Source: Humulus lupulus (taxonomy: Eukaryota > Streptophyta > Magnoliopsida > Rosales > Cannabaceae). From it: 64,000 nucleotides of DNA. The notes below the pieces were generated by a model. The model was given only the letters and a program-made list of their open reading frames with translations. It ran no database searches and had not been told where the DNA came from. Positions 21,832 through 34,458 of the stretch are shown piece after piece. A program made the position numbers and the translations under genes. The stretch spans positions 26,851,107-26,915,106 of the forward strand of contig NC_084802.1 in assembly GCF_963169125.1 (NCBI RefSeq), in the 5' to 3' direction. Each line of letters opens with the position of its first letter. Position 1 is the first letter of the stretch.

Positions 21832-24383
21832 TCAGAATAAAAGGTTCATCGAGCTTCCGTTGTCCACCAACACTCTCCTCACTTTTCGGTTGGCGAGCTG
21901 GACTGCTACGACCAAGGGATCATTATGGGGGAATTGAACGTGACCTGCGTCTTCCTCCGTAAAAGTAATCGGTTGCTTCTCTAACCGCTGCTGTTTTGAC
22001 TGACGCTGCTCCGGGGTGAACTCCGCTCCGTTGTGGGCCTTTAACTCATTCACATACCTTTTCTGGGCGCCTCTGCTCGTGCCAGCCATGTGCGGTCCTC
22101 CAGAGATGGTGGATATCTCTCCCTCGATTATGGGAGGAGGGACGTCCTGATCTACCCGAGGCCCGGGCTGACTGGCTGGGACTTCTGGAGTTGGTCGACC
22201 CGCTGGGACCCTGTTTCGCGAATATTGCGCCAAAGGGCCTGCTCGGATGAGAGTCTCGATTTCATCTTTTAGATGCCTGCAATCGTCGGTATTGTGGCTG
22301 ACGTCGTTATGGAAACGGCAGAACTTTGAAGTATCTCTCTTTCCCTTGTGGTGTTTCAATGGCTCCGGCCTCTTCCAGGGGACCCGAGTAGAGTTGGCTA
22401 GGAAGATGCTTTCCCTGGACTGGGTGAGCTCGGTATATGCTGTGAACACGGGCTTGAATTTATCCACGGACTTATTCTTCTTTTGACCGTGCTGGCTGTT
22501 TTCACCGTTTCCCTTTCTTTTTCCACCGCCGGGCTGGTTGTTCTGTGCGTCGTCGGGGATTGCCACCGCGATCTCCGTTCCCGCTCCAGCGGGCTTCTCG
22601 GGAACCTGGCTGGTCCCCGCGGCTGAAGCTTCAGCTTCTTCTAAGTTTATCCACTCTTGGGCTCTGTTAAGGAATTCGTTAACCGAGCTGACTCCCTTCC
22701 TCTGAATATCTTTCCACAGGTCTCCCCCGACCAGGATTCCGATTCTCATGGCCATGAGCTTAGAGCTATCGTCAGCGTCTCGGGCTCGAGCAGCGACATT
22801 CGCGAATCTGCTCAAGTAGGCTTTTAGCGTTTCACCGGGCTGCTGTCTCACGTTAGCTAGGGAATCGGCTTGGACTCGGGCACCTAGGAGGCGCGGAATG
22901 CCCTTTTGAAGTCAGCTGAAAAAGTCTTCCAGGAGCTAATTGACTGTCTTTTACTTTGCTTGAACCACTACCTGGCAGGTCCGATCAGTGTGGAAGGGAA
23001 GATCAAGCAACGCAGCTCCGGGCCAATGTTGAACATCCCCAAATGATCCGACGGGTCCCCGTCCCCGTTGAACTTTGACAAGTGGGGCATACGGAAACCA
23101 GATGGGTATGCCGTCGCTGCTATATTGGGGGCGAAGAGTTCCATTTCGTCGCCCGAATCATACTCGTCTTTTTTCTTTTTCTGTTAGGAGCTTCCTCATC
23201 AGCTCCTCCATCTGAGTTAGACGCTCGAGGGTTTGGTCCTGAGATCCTGGGTTATTCCGGGGCTGTTCCACAGCTCCGGACCCATTGTACATATTAGGTG
23301 GGTTGTTGCCCCTCCTATCTTGAGATAGGTTATTTGGGACATTCCCTCCGTTACGTACTTCGGATTGGACTCCCGCCGAGCAGGCCTGACTACCATCCCT
23401 AGCCCTGTCCTCTCTGTGAGAGTTGAGGCGATCTCGAAGGTCGCCTCCCTGGGTGGTCTGGTGGCTTTGTGCCGAACTCAGTCGCTGACGCAGGTCTCCT
23501 CCGGAGAGATCACTCCGGTGGCTGCCGCTCCAATGACTCCTGCCGGATAGGCTTGGAATCCGCCTTTGGTGGTGAGGTCCTGAGCTTTCTCCAGGCGCCC
23601 TGCTATGCCGGGAAGGTCCCGCTGATGGTGGGTCTCTCCTATTACTTCCGTAAGCCGGGATGTCTCGGAAAGGCCGAGGAAACGGATATCTGATTAGAGA
23701 AGGAGGATGCCTGACTGGGGAGGCGATCCTAGTTTCGTCCGGACGGATCAAATTTGGCGGGGGCCTTTCGGCCCTGCCAGCTTGCTGGTCCCGCCCTAGG
23801 TGAGCTGGACGAGGCGCAGGACGGGCTGGCGCTACTGGCCCGCCCCGGATCTCCTTCGGGAGCTTCCTCGAGCTCTCCGGAGCGTTCCCGAGGAAGGTTG
23901 AGAACTAGGAGTTGACGTCCTGACCGAACGGCTGTATTGCTGTTGTCCGACCCCAGGCATTTCCCTGAAGTTTGCCTCTTGATGGTGTGATGAAGGGGTG
24001 GAGTTGGCTGCATGAGGCCTACCCGACCGGCTATGTCTGGGCCGATTACCCCGGTGAGACTTAGGAGCCTCACCTTGCCTCTCTCCAACGTTAACGTTGG
24101 TTGTGAGAGGGGGTAGTCGGGCCAGAATATCCTGGATTTGCCGACCGGCTGTTGCTAACTGGCTCCTCAGTTGAGCATTCTCCATCTCCACCGCAGTATA
24201 ATAACACGGGTTCGGATTAGGTGGCCGGGGTGCTGAGCTACCAGTGTCGTCTTGGCCCGCTGGCTGCTTTCCTGGCCTCTGTTGGACTTCAGGAATTTGT
24301 TCATCAGGGATGGCAATATGGTGGGCCTCCTGCCCATCCTGCTGCTCTATTTCGTTGCCATGCCTGGATCGAGTGGTCACCAT
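21832..24383 (-). pseudogene. Tat-A gag and start of protease
   Basis: The start is Met at 24383 (MVTTRSRHGNE), about 34 bases after the primer site. A Gln/Arg/Ser-rich N-terminal region with a short helix (ENAQLRSQLATAGRQIQDIL) comes first. A capsid-type region follows (LSKF.GDGDPSDHLGMF, ARQWFKQ, KAYLSRFANVAARA), then a Cys/His cluster (KFCRFHNDVSHNTDDCRHLKDEI) and the protease active site (RRVLVDNGSSMNLLF) near 21840. The frame changes at about 23790, and the coding stretch 22852-23157 is in a different frame from its neighbours. A TGA follows the protease motif at about 21830. The parallel region in Tat-B is 48235-50822. Confidence 0.85.
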
Positions 24384-24416
24384 AATTGGATGTTTGTGGC
24401 AGCACTAATTGAACTT

Positions 24417-24435
24417 GCTCTCAATGAAAGCACCA
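24417..24435 (-). other. Tat-A primer binding site (tRNA not assigned)
   Basis: Plus-strand GCTCTCAATGAAAGCACCA lies three bases from the 5' LTR and is identical in Tat-B (50866-50884). It ends in the CCA expected of a tRNA 3' end. I could not match the rest to a plant tRNA from memory. Confidence 0.75.
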
Positions 24436-24438
24436 AAC

Positions 24439-25205
24439 TGTTGATGCGGTTCTTCGCCAACAGGTAATTAAGAGAAGAAGAGAAAGGGATTAGTGCTGAA
24501 AGTAGAACCGTCACAGATGAAATCTTAGAGAATGAACTAGGTGACTCAAGACATGTTTTTAAGTGGTTCAAATGTTAAAATCCTTCTACTCCACTAGTCA
24601 ATATTATTGATATATTCTGGATTTTTGGTTACAAAGTGTATGTCTCTTATGAGACTATTTTTTCCAACCCTTATCAACTCCCAGGGTCTCCATATTTATA
24701 GGAGAAGGCACCTGGAAGTTGGTAAGGAGGTCATCCCGTGACCTTCTTATTTGTCATATCAACTCTATGACATTCATGATTAATTCCTAAACCTGACACA
24801 TGAGTATGGTCAAATCGATAGATAAGGAGATAATGGGCCACACGGCCCAACCCAGCCGTGGGTGTCTGAATACGCCCGTTCCTGCTGCGTGTCCGAGAAG
24901 TCAGGGAGATATCGGACACGTGATGTCAGATATATGCACGTTTATCTTGCGTGTGTTGACTTTACAAAGGGTCAGAGATCTACGAGCTGCAGCTCGCACC
25001 ACGAACTGCTTCCCTGACCCAACCTTCGGCCTCAAGGATTCCTTCCCCCAGTCTTGGGCAGCCTTGGCGAGTTCTTGAGGATACCTCGAGCTAAGGGGGT
25101 ACGACCTGGAAAACAGGATCTCCGACCTGGGGAAGTTTACGGACTAACCTTGATTAGTCCGAGGCTCGACCTGCTAATCAGCCCGTGGGAAAACCAGGGC
25201 GTACA
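24439..25205 (-). repeat. Tat-A 5' LTR
   Basis: It is 767 bp, TGTTGATGCGG...GGGCGTACA on the plus strand, and co-linear with 1951-2717 with 21 substitutions. It is followed by the target duplication CTTGT at 25206-25210. Confidence 0.93.
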
Positions 25206-25210
25206 CTTGT

Positions 25211-25260
25211 AAATGTTTATTTTGGGATCCCATGTATAGACTCAAACTTTTTAACGAAAA
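25211..25260 (+). repeat. Remainder of the LTR split by Tat-A
   Basis: 'tttattttgggatcccatgtatag' resumes the Tekay-type LTR interrupted at 1950. Related LTRs have 'ttttgggatc' at the same distance from their 3' end. No GGGCGTTACA terminus was found downstream, so the LTR is truncated; the right limit is approximate. Confidence 0.5.
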
Positions 25261-25869
25261 CAACTATTCATATGATCAAAATCTTTATACACTAATCCAA
25301 CAATTATCCTTAGATACATGTGTTATATCAAAATGACTTGATTAGCAAGTCCAACATTATTTAAAATACACAGTGTAATGGTTTTAGCTATCTAGGACAT
25401 TATAGGTAATCAATCAAAATATAATGTTCAAATAATCAATTTAATATTTTTAACATTTTGACAAAATATGAAGTCTAAAATTTAATTTAAAAAAATAAAT
25501 GATCCAAATTGGTAATCGACCAAAATAACACTTCTACAAAACATAAATTTATTAATACATAATTTAGAAAATTAAGTAAAGTGTACAATAATAATGTAAA
25601 TAAATAAATAAAAGAATATATACAACAAATTGTTTGACTTTGTTTTGAGTAATTTAATTATTTGTTATATAATGAATACCATTTTAGAAAAAAATACTTA
25701 GTTCAAGACGCACCCACAATTCATATAAAGAGTATACTTGTACTTGTGAGTTGAATATGACAACTCATAACACAATCTCCTCCAAAAAAAATATATATAT
25801 ATATATTTTTAATCGTAACAAAATAGTGCCCAAATAGATTAAGTTTTCAAGTTTAGTATAAATTATAAA

Positions 25870-28800
25870 CTTCTCTTACCTACTGTGGTCTTAAAATATC
25901 ATTTTTGATGTTTTTTTCCCGTTTTAATACTTTGTGTTCTTCAGTCCTCTTTTTTTTTTTTTTTGTATATATTATTCATTAAGCTTTGGTATTTTTTTTT
26001 TATGGGGATTTCTTTATGTTATTGGTTTTAACCAGAAACACGATGAAAGAAGAGCTGAAACTCTGAGAACGAAACGTAACCTCATCTTTCCAATCTAACA
26101 GCATATTGTGGCCATAACCTCACTTCAATGCCATTGTTTCCATGTATTGAACTCATGAGCGGAGGTAAATTAAAGCCATTAGAAGAAACGTGGAAAATGA
26201 TGGGGGATTGAGGAACATTCATGGTGAGTACTTTTTAATGTTACTAAACAATTGATGCAAACTGAATTTTCATAATTGGTAATATGAGTTTTGATCTCTA
26301 TCTAGAAAAGAGGTCGCAAAGATCACAAGCATCACTGAGTATAAAATTAAACCCAGACGCTGATGACACCAATTTATGCTAATCTGAAGAGTTCTTTTCT
26401 CTAATTTATTTAATTCCTTTGCTAATGTTGTCTTAAAATATCATTTTTTGTTTTCTCCCCTTTAATTTCTGCCTTCCTTAATCTCAAATCTTTTGTTTTT
26501 TTTTAATGTTATTTGTTATTACAGTAAGCTTTAGTTTTATCTATTAACTTGTTTCTTACTTGTGGTTTTAACCAGAAACTGGATCAAAGAAGACCTGAAA
26601 CTTTGGGAAGGCTTGCATTGAAGTTATCGGAAAACCTATGCTAGGGCAGGGAGTGGTAAATTGTTTTCCCAAAGAAATACATTTTTTTATGCTTTAATTG
26701 TGCTTATTCTTCATCTTATCTTTACTAGATTCTTGCAGACAAGTACTTTGACATAATCCGAGTGTAGCTTCTCCCTTGTTTGTAAATGGCGCATGTGATG
26801 CTAATTTGTTATGTGCTCGAATTCCTCTTAATCATTTTTATAGTAAATATAATAAAACTTTGGGTTATTTCCAAGTTTTGGATTTTTTTTTTAATAAATC
26901 TTTTGTGAACTGATTTGCTTAGTTACAATATGTTGTTAGTACTAGTTGCGTTTTGAGCTAATGATAATGGATTACATTGGGTAGGCCTTCCTGTTCTTGG
27001 ATGAAGAATTGGCTTTTAAGAATATGCAATCCTCTTCCTGCTTGTTTTGTCACTGCAGAACAATTTTGTTTTCTCATCCTCAAAAAAACAAAGATTAGCT
27101 TGTTAGTAATACACTTAATAAAAAGTCTTGGTGTCAATCATATATGATTTGTATATATCTTGTTTCTATGACTGAATTCTCTAATCAACCCATCTATTTT
27201 ACTTTATTCACTTTCTTTCAGGAGTTTTCATGATTGAGTAGCAATAAGTACTCATAGCTTTTACAAAAGACAGATAAAATACAACACCAAAGTTCAGACT
27301 ACCCTTTATGGATCATAAGCAAGCACAAAAAAAGAGGGACCTTGAGAATATTTTCTTTGATTCAAGGGCTGCTTAATGAATGTAAAAAGGTGAAATATAC
27401 TTTTAGTTTAACTTTTTTGGAGAATTCATTTTAATTAAGCTAGTTATTTTTATCTGAATGGATTAATCCAACAAACTCATTACTATTTTTAATTTAGTTT
27501 CAGGTTTCATTGTTCATATATATTAGAGGGATCTTCATGGATTCTAGAACACAGCAAGGAAGTACGTGGTGAGAAAGAAGTTATGAACTACACGTGATTT
27601 ATGAAATTTGTACATGACGTATTATAGTATCTGTTGTTTTTTTCTTTTAAATTTTTAATATCTAACTTTTATTGTTCTTGTGCTGTGATGGTGATGCTAC
27701 TCAGACGTTGCTCATGTTACATACAACCATCAAAGCTAGCAATCTTGCTAGTGAGTCTTCATCCTTTTTTGTTCATAACATTAATTATGGATTTATTCTA
27801 GTGTTTTCATTTAATTATTTAGCTTTTTACTACAGGAAAAGATTGGCCTTAGCAACACCATGAAAGAATAGTGTACTATATTCTCTTTTTTGACTCATGG
27901 ATTTTTCATCTTTGTCCATGGTTTTCTGCATCACTGCCACAATGGATTGAGAATCTTCATTCCCTTGAATTTATTAACATATATAGTTACCCCAATTTGA
28001 CATCAGTGCTAAAATTCTCTTAAGTTTATCACTATCAATATGTTTGATTGCCCCAATTTGACATCACTGCTAGAAGAGATTGAAAACCTTCCTTCCCTTT
28101 AAGTCTTTTAAGATGAATGAGTGCCCCAATTTGACATCACTGTTAGAGGGGAGTGAACCTTCCTCTCCTTAAGTCTACTGTATTATAAAACATTGTCCCA
28201 ATTTGACATCATTTTCGGGGAACTTAAGCAGCTTGAAGCATATTTCTATTATCGATTGTCCCAAGTTGGAACAAAGATATTGTAATTGAAGTTTCCCCTT
28301 AATTGTACATGTGAGTTTATGTATCTCTTTCTCTCTTTTTTTTTATTATTGTATTTATGCGATCTGGAAGTGTTTCTCATTTCATTTATTTTTCTCCTTT
28401 TATAGTACTTTGTGTTCTTCAATCCTCAAGTTCTTGTGTTTTTATTGTTATTTGTTATTACACTAAGCTTTAGATTTATCTATTGCTTATGTTGGTGGTT
28501 TTAACAGAATCAAGATCAAAGAAGAGATGAAACTCTGGGAGGGCTGCATTGAGGTAATTATTGGGAAACCTTTGAGAGGGCAAGGAGTGGTAAATTGTTT
28601 TTCCAATTTGAATCTCATTTTACCTTTACTAGATTCTTGCTTACAAGTGGTTGGAAATAATCCTTATCAATACTCCTTAGGACTTGTGATTAATATTATC
28701 TTCAATTTCTTTTTTTTTATTTAAAAAAGTTTGCACTTAATATGTACACTGATTTCAGTGGTTGCAGTATGTTGTTATTACTAGTTTGATTTTGGACTTA

Positions 28801-29910
28801 TAGTAGTTGCATTTCTTTTGAAATGATATCATCTTATCTTTATTTTTTCAGTTTAATTGTGAAGTGATCAACATTGCAGTGTGATTACTAAAGTTTTAAC
28901 CCCCCCAAAAAAAGCTAAAGTTGAAGGATGAATCTCCTTGGATGGGTCATATGAGCATCGATTGTAACTTTGACATCAACTAAAAACTGAACATGGTAGT
29001 TATTATTTACATTTGCATAGTTTATATTCAAGTGAGTGGGATTAACTAATTATAGTGGGTAGAACTAGCACTAACATGAGTATGTGATCCCTCTGGCAGC
29101 TTTGCTTTGTCACTATTTGGGATCAATAGTTGTCAATCACAAATGATTAATTTGTATTAACCTTGTTTTTTGTTTCAATATGATATATTCTTCTAATAAA
29201 CTATTTTACTTTCTATACTTTGTTTCAGGAATTTTCATGATTGAGTAGCAACATCCCTATATGGATCAAAAGCAAAGGGAAAAAGAGGATTGTGATAATG
29301 CTTGCTTAGGATTCAATGGACTGCTTCATGAATATAAAAAGGTGAAATATACACATAGTTCCACTTTTTTGGAGAATTTTTTTTTTAGAAAAAAAAAAAA
29401 AACCTTTATGGTCTTTAGTTATTACAATACTATTCTTATGATTAAATTGTGCGATTCTTGTTTTTATCTTATTGATCCATCCAACAAACACAATTATTTT
29501 TAGTTTGGTTTTAGGTTTCATTGTTCATTAGAGAGGTCATCATGGATTCTTGAACACAACAAAGAAAAATCACAGTGAGTGAATACTTGATAACTATACA
29601 TGATTCATTGAACTATATTCTGAATCATCTATTAGAGAATGAATCCAATACAATAGTTGTGTTGCTGCTTCTTTTTATGTTAAAAAATCTAAACATGACT
29701 TAACTTATGTATATGTTGTTTTAATAATTTTGATGAAAAGTTTACTTGTATTGTTGTTGTTATGGTGGTACTAATCACGATTTTATGTTGTGTACTGAGA
29801 TGTTGGTGATAAATATGTAGATGCATAGATGTGCTCTTCCTCAGAAAGTGAACATGTCACTTACCAGGCTACAACCCATCAAAGCTAGCTAGTGGATCTT
29901 CATCTTATTT
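25870..29910 (+). repeat. Duplicated non-coding, transcript-like units
   Basis: Three diverged copies of one segment are visible. A short one lies at about 25870-26070. Two longer ones, about 26410-27860 and 28380-29910, share in the same order: 'gttatttgttattaca', 'ttttaac(c)agaa..gatcaaagaag..ctgaaactttggga', 'gggcaggagtggtaaattg', 'catgattgagtagcaa', 'gaggtgaaatata', 'catggattct.gaacacagcaa' and 'ccatcaaagctagc'. The repeated core looks like an exon with a flanking intron (acceptor ttttaacAG; GT following). Frames are not conserved between copies (for example a 29261 ATG frame is broken in the first copy), so a protein is unlikely. No LTR, TIR or known domain was recognised. Confidence 0.6.
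27990..28275 (+). repeat. Short tandem array carrying CCCCAATTTGACATCA
   Basis: The phrase CCCAATTTGACATC occurs at 27990, 28051, 28124 and 28197, with a decayed fifth copy ('tcccaagttggaaca') near 28258. Spacing is 61, 73, 73 and about 60 bases. Between copies the units also share 'gctagaagagattgaa..ccttcc..ttaagtc'. It lies between the two long duplicated units. Confidence 0.75.
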
Positions 29911-30294
29911 TGGTTGATAACAGTAACTGTGTTTTTAGTAGTTGGATAATTGTGCTTGTAGCCATCCTTCGTAAGACAAAGATGATTCTATTGGCTTGCC
30001 ATAATTTTGTATCTGGTCTTTAACTCTGCTTTTAGATTTCTTTGGGCTTTCACCCTTGAGGCAAGTTCCTTAGACCCTGTCAAAGTGTCTCATTTAAAAA
30101 AAAGTAGACTCACTGGTAATCAGATGTATGGATTCTGATTTAGCTGTCAATTTGAGTTTGTATTACTAGTTAATGGCTTAAATAGCCCTATTTGGATTAT
30201 CTTTTTCTTGAGATTTTTATTAGGCTATTTCAATATTGAACTTTGTCTAACCATTAATGAAATTCCCTTTTAAAAAAAAAGTGTTAATTACACT

Positions 30295-31083
30295 TGTTGA
30301 CGCATTTTTTCGCCAACAGTGTATTACGAAATTAACTGGAATAAATTAGTGCTTAAGGATAAACCGTAATTAGGAAAATAACACTTAAGGATGTTAATAA
30401 ATAAATATTAAGAACACTCGTTTCTTTTTACGTGGTTCGGAGTCTAAAATTCTTCTAGTCTACAAGTCAATATTATTACTGTATATCTCTATATATTTTG
30501 GCAGAGTATTTGCATTACAGAGAAAAAACACAACCCCTTTCTTATCCAAGGTCTTGATATTTATAGAAAAACCATCCCAGGATAGGGGCCGGGGTTATCA
30601 CGTGAATACAAATAATTCCTGTTACTTGTCTTACTCAAATGATGGATATTATAATTTACATTAAGGTATGGTCTAATCATTAGGTAAAAATGATTATGAG
30701 TCGTCTGGCATAATTAGACAAGTGATGCCTGATCATGTACGTTTATATTACGTGTCCGAGAATTCAGGGATAAACAGACATGTAATGTCTGACCACACAC
30801 GTTTATATATAACGTATCCGGGTTTACAAAGGCTCCTGGAAATGCAGATCTTCAGCGTTCCCTGACTGGGACATAGCACCAGCTCGCATCTAGGACGCGA
30901 TGCTTTATATGCGTCTCCAGATCGTGTCTTCATGCTTTGTATTCCTTAGCTCGTGTGATTACCTGAGGAGTCGCACTGCCTTCACAGAGGAGATATCTAC
31001 TTGTAGATCCTTTAGTACTGTTCTTAGTTAGCCAGCTGTACTCGAGCTGCATAAAAGACCCGGGCTGAATATCAGGGCGTACA
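30295..31083 (-). repeat. Tat-B 3' LTR
   Basis: TGTTGACGCATTT...GGGCGTACA on the plus strand. The adjoining 31084-31094 (tttgccccccaag) is the polypurine tract read from the other strand. Confidence 0.9.
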
Positions 31084-31096
31084 TTTGCCCCCCAAG
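31084..31096 (-). other. Tat-B polypurine tract
   Basis: The minus strand reads CTTGGGGGGCAAA immediately before the LTR start TGTACGCCC. Confidence 0.85.
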
Positions 31097-31113
31097 TCCC
31101 TGCCCGTGTCTTA

Positions 31114-31359
31114 TGACGTCATCCTCTGACTGACACGGTGGGGACTCTTAAACTTCTGTTGCGATTATCCATGCTTATTCATTACTTGAGTACTGGACAC
31201 GTGGAACGCCGTGATTGGCGTCTGTTCGGGTTTCGAGGATTGTATTAAATGGCCTGGCCACCTTTTTGCCGCCGTTTAATCTTTCGAAACATGACCCTCG
31301 TATCTCACATTAGCTTGATCGGGCGGTCCACGTTTCTTTATGCCTATTACGTATAAATA
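31114..31359 (+). promoter_or_regulatory. Promoter of the Tat-B antisense gene
   Basis: TGACGTCA (31114-31121), CACGTGGAACGCCGTG (31198-31213) and the TATA box TATAAATA (31352-31359) are in the same order and at nearly the same spacing as in Tat-A (2748, 2833, 2984). A predicted 5'UTR intron follows (31560-32106; donor GTAAGTTT, acceptor GATAG). Confidence 0.7.
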
Positions 31360-31559
31360 GGGCTGGTAATTTTCAGTGTTCATCACCTTTTATTCGAAAC
31401 TTTTCCTCATTTTTTCTCTTCTGAACTTCAAAAACCCTTCTTCCTTTTCTCATTAAATCCCATAAATCTGCCACCAAAACCTTCGGAAACCCAATCACCA
31501 AGGATCTCTTCAGGAACTTTCCTTCTACGTTGCTCATTCCTTTCGTCGAAGAATACACT

Positions 31560-32106
31560 GTAAGTTTTTTTGTTTTACTGGAACTTTTCTTTTACTGGTT
31601 TTTGTGTGTTTCTCTTCTTTCTTTATCATGCTAATCTGCACTTCACCGTCATTAGCATTAGGTTATTTCCAAACGTTTTTGGTACATAGGTTTCGGTTTA
31701 GGTTTATTGAGTAGTTTCTAAAATATATCTAGGATTGTGATGTTCATAAATTGGGTAAATCTTTGGGTGATTCCTGGGAAATTTTTTAGAAAATACCCAT
31801 TCGGCTTGTAGAAGATAATATGTTTTTAGGGCTCGATACTAGGTTGCTTATGGGCTACGCTTCTTGGGCGGTTTTGCTCTAAATCGCTTCCCAAGGAGGG
31901 TGGTGGCCTGATTTTCTGACACACGGATCCCTAAACATCAGGGGTCTACTGGGAAACCTAGGCGCGTAGCATAGGTAGCGTGTGGCACTACACCGCGGGC
32001 TGAGATTGCATCAGCTCGTGTGTTAGAATCCTCAACCTCTGTTATTTCTTGCCTGTATAACAATCCTAGGTCGCCTACTAAGAGTTTCATCGTTCTTGTT
32101 CGATAG
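31560..32106 (+). other. 5'UTR intron of the Tat-B antisense gene (predicted)
   Basis: The donor G|TAAGTTTTT follows 'gaatacact', paralleling 'catatact' in Tat-A. The acceptor TTCGATAG precedes GCGAGCTA and the ATG at 32115. The interior is only weakly similar to the Tat-A intron, as expected for an intron. Confidence 0.62.
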
Positions 32107-34458
32107 GCGAGCTAATGGCACCCAAGAAAAGCGCGCCCATGAAGAACGCAACTGGCTCATCATCTCAACGGGCCAACAAAGGAAAAGAGGTTGCCTCTGA
32201 GTCCCCCATCCCCTAGTTCGGCCCCGTGGTGGAGGAGGAGGTCGTAGTAGGACCTGATGCCTTCTTCGAGGTGGAGAGGATAACCTTTAACATCACGACC
32301 CAAGGAAGGGTCAACAAGATCATGCTGTCCCACAATATCGAGGTTGGGACTGGTGTCCTCATCGCCCGACCTCCCTTCTAAGGGGAGAGGAGCTGCGCAC
32401 CACTCCAGGACGATTTTGCGGCCTGGAGTGATGAGCACCTAAAGGTTGGGGCCTTCTTTCCCCTCGACCAGTATTTCGCCGACTTCCTCAACTATGTGCA
32501 GTTGGCACCGTTCCAGCTCCCCCCGAACTCGTATCGGCTGTTGGCGGGGCTGAAGTACCTTTTCTTGAAACATGAGTGGGAGGTCCCCACCCCTGCGGAC
32601 ATTCTCTATTTCTTCTGCCTCAAGGCCAGCCCGGATCAACGGGGACGAGGCGACGAGTTCTACTATCTGACCTGGTTCCCGAACTCACCCGCAGTCATCG
32701 AGCTGCCCAGCCACCCAAACGACTTTAAAGACCAGTTCTTTATGTCGAATGGGTTTCGCAACTGCGAACACCAATATTTCAACCGTCCTCGTAAGTCTTC
32801 TTTCCTTTCCTAGCTCGCTTAATTATTCTTTCCGTACTTAGTCTTCTCGCGTGTATACTGACTAGAGTATCTCCGTGTAGCCATTTTTACGAGGGCGACC
32901 AAATCCGTGACCCTTGGTGGTCAATACGACACTTTGGCGGGGCTTCCGTTCAGAGAGAAGGATTACCGCCAGCTCGTGTCTGATGACACGATGTTGGTGT
33001 GTAAGTTGATTGCTGAAGGCCAGACTCTGGCCTTGAGGAGGACTCGGGATAACCACCCGGTCGTCCGCGAGCTAGCGTCCATCCCCGAAGGGGGCGTTGA
33101 GGCTGATGATGATGAAGAACAAGAAGAGGCCGAGGTGCTTCTCGTGCGAAAGAGACGAGCTCCTGAGCCCGCTCGGGACCCAGACATGGAACGAGCTTCG
33201 TCGGGGGCAGCAGCCGGCCCCTCCAGCCAAGGTAACCTGTATCCCTTTAGGGACTTAGATAGGGTTGTTGTTGACCTTAGGTTAGTTAGGTTTAACCCAA
33301 AACAACTCATGCACCACCACCCCCATGACCCTGACCGCAACATAACCCTACTCCAGTGTGTGGATCACTTAGTGGTTCGCCATGACATGGGCCATCCTAG
33401 GGGAACTATAGTCGTAGATAACACCCTCTCTTTTCGGTCGGCCCTTTTCGAAGAGTACGGAACCAACCTTAGGTCCTGGCCTTACCTTCTCCAAGGTGTC
33501 GTTGCCCTCGGGCTTAGGCAATATGTGGAAGAATCCAGCCATGAGGTAGAACCTAAGCCCGAGCCTACCCTGATCCGAGAAGTTATAGACTTAGGTTCCC
33601 CTTCTCCTATAGTGGTTCCAAGTCCAGAGGTTGTGGCAGTAGACTCCTCCTCTAGCTTGGAGGGTAGGAATTTTTGTTATATCCTACACATGCATACATA
33701 CTTTGTGGACTGGAGGATTTGTACACATACTTATGTACTTCCCTTTCTTTTTCAGACGAGGAGATGGCTCAACAAGGGATTCTCGACATCCGCGCGATGT
33801 TTCAGGAAGGGCAATCCAGCTCAGGGCCGACTGTAAAGAAGCCCCGGTTCTCATCCAAGAAGGTGCCACCCGTGGCAGGAACGACCTCAAAATCCCCGGC
33901 TAAGGGGAAGGACCAGAGCTCAACAGCTCTAGCTGCTGTTGCTCAATACAAGAGGGGTCTGCCTCCACCTCCTCCCCGGTTTCCTTTCAGTCCTGCTCGG
34001 GACCAGGCATCACTTGTTGATCCCCCAGCTCCGATCATCCCTGCCCCCACCGTTCGCATCCCGGTCAATGCTAAGGACCTAGAGCAAATTCCAGACACCT
34101 TTCGGGGGACCATCTACGAGACGGCGAACCACACGGTGGAGCACTTCTATAAGGCCAAACCGACGGACCTGAGGGCGATCGAGGAGAGGAGCCCGGAGAA
34201 TGTCATGGAATCCGTGCTGGGAATGAACCTCATAGTAAGTCGACTTTCCTTGACTTAGTATACATTTTTTTAAATTTTATCCTAGTATGTGCCTAACGAC
34301 TTTCTTACTTTTTGCAGGCGGTCTTGGCTCAACATCGCAGCATAGCTCGGGCCAGGGCCAAGAATGAAGAGCTCAAGGCCGAGCTCCAGACCGCTCAGGC
34401 CGCGCTGTCTGCTTCCCAAGCTGCCCTCGCAGCTGCTCAACAAGGCGAATTAAGCGCC

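Larger units (their letters stand above)
1951..25205 (-). mobile_element. Tat-A: complete Tat-lineage Ty3/gypsy element with nested Athila
   Basis: The element is bounded by two 767-bp LTRs (1951-2717 and 24439-25205) and an exact 5-bp target duplication CTTGT (1946-1950 and 25206-25210). Sense genes run on the minus strand: gag (24383 downward), protease, reverse transcriptase, RNase H, a second archaeal-type RNase H and integrase ending at 18093. A plus-strand antisense gene (3720-17387) fills the stretch between pol and the 3' LTR. Dual RNase H plus an antisense ORF is known for the Tat clade. About 10.8 kb of its length is a nested Athila. The LTRs differ at 21 of 767 sites by my count, with no indels. 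Gag-pol carries several stops and frameshifts, so the copy is not autonomous. Confidence 0.93.

Noticed and set aside
25780..25810. (TA)n microsatellite as a notable repeat
   Set aside because: Too short and ordinary in AT-rich plant DNA.
29990..30280. Possible 3' end of a LINE (T-rich phrases ending in an A run at 30271)
   Set aside because: The wording resembles plant LINE tails, but no RT or endonuclease sequence precedes it and no target duplication is visible.
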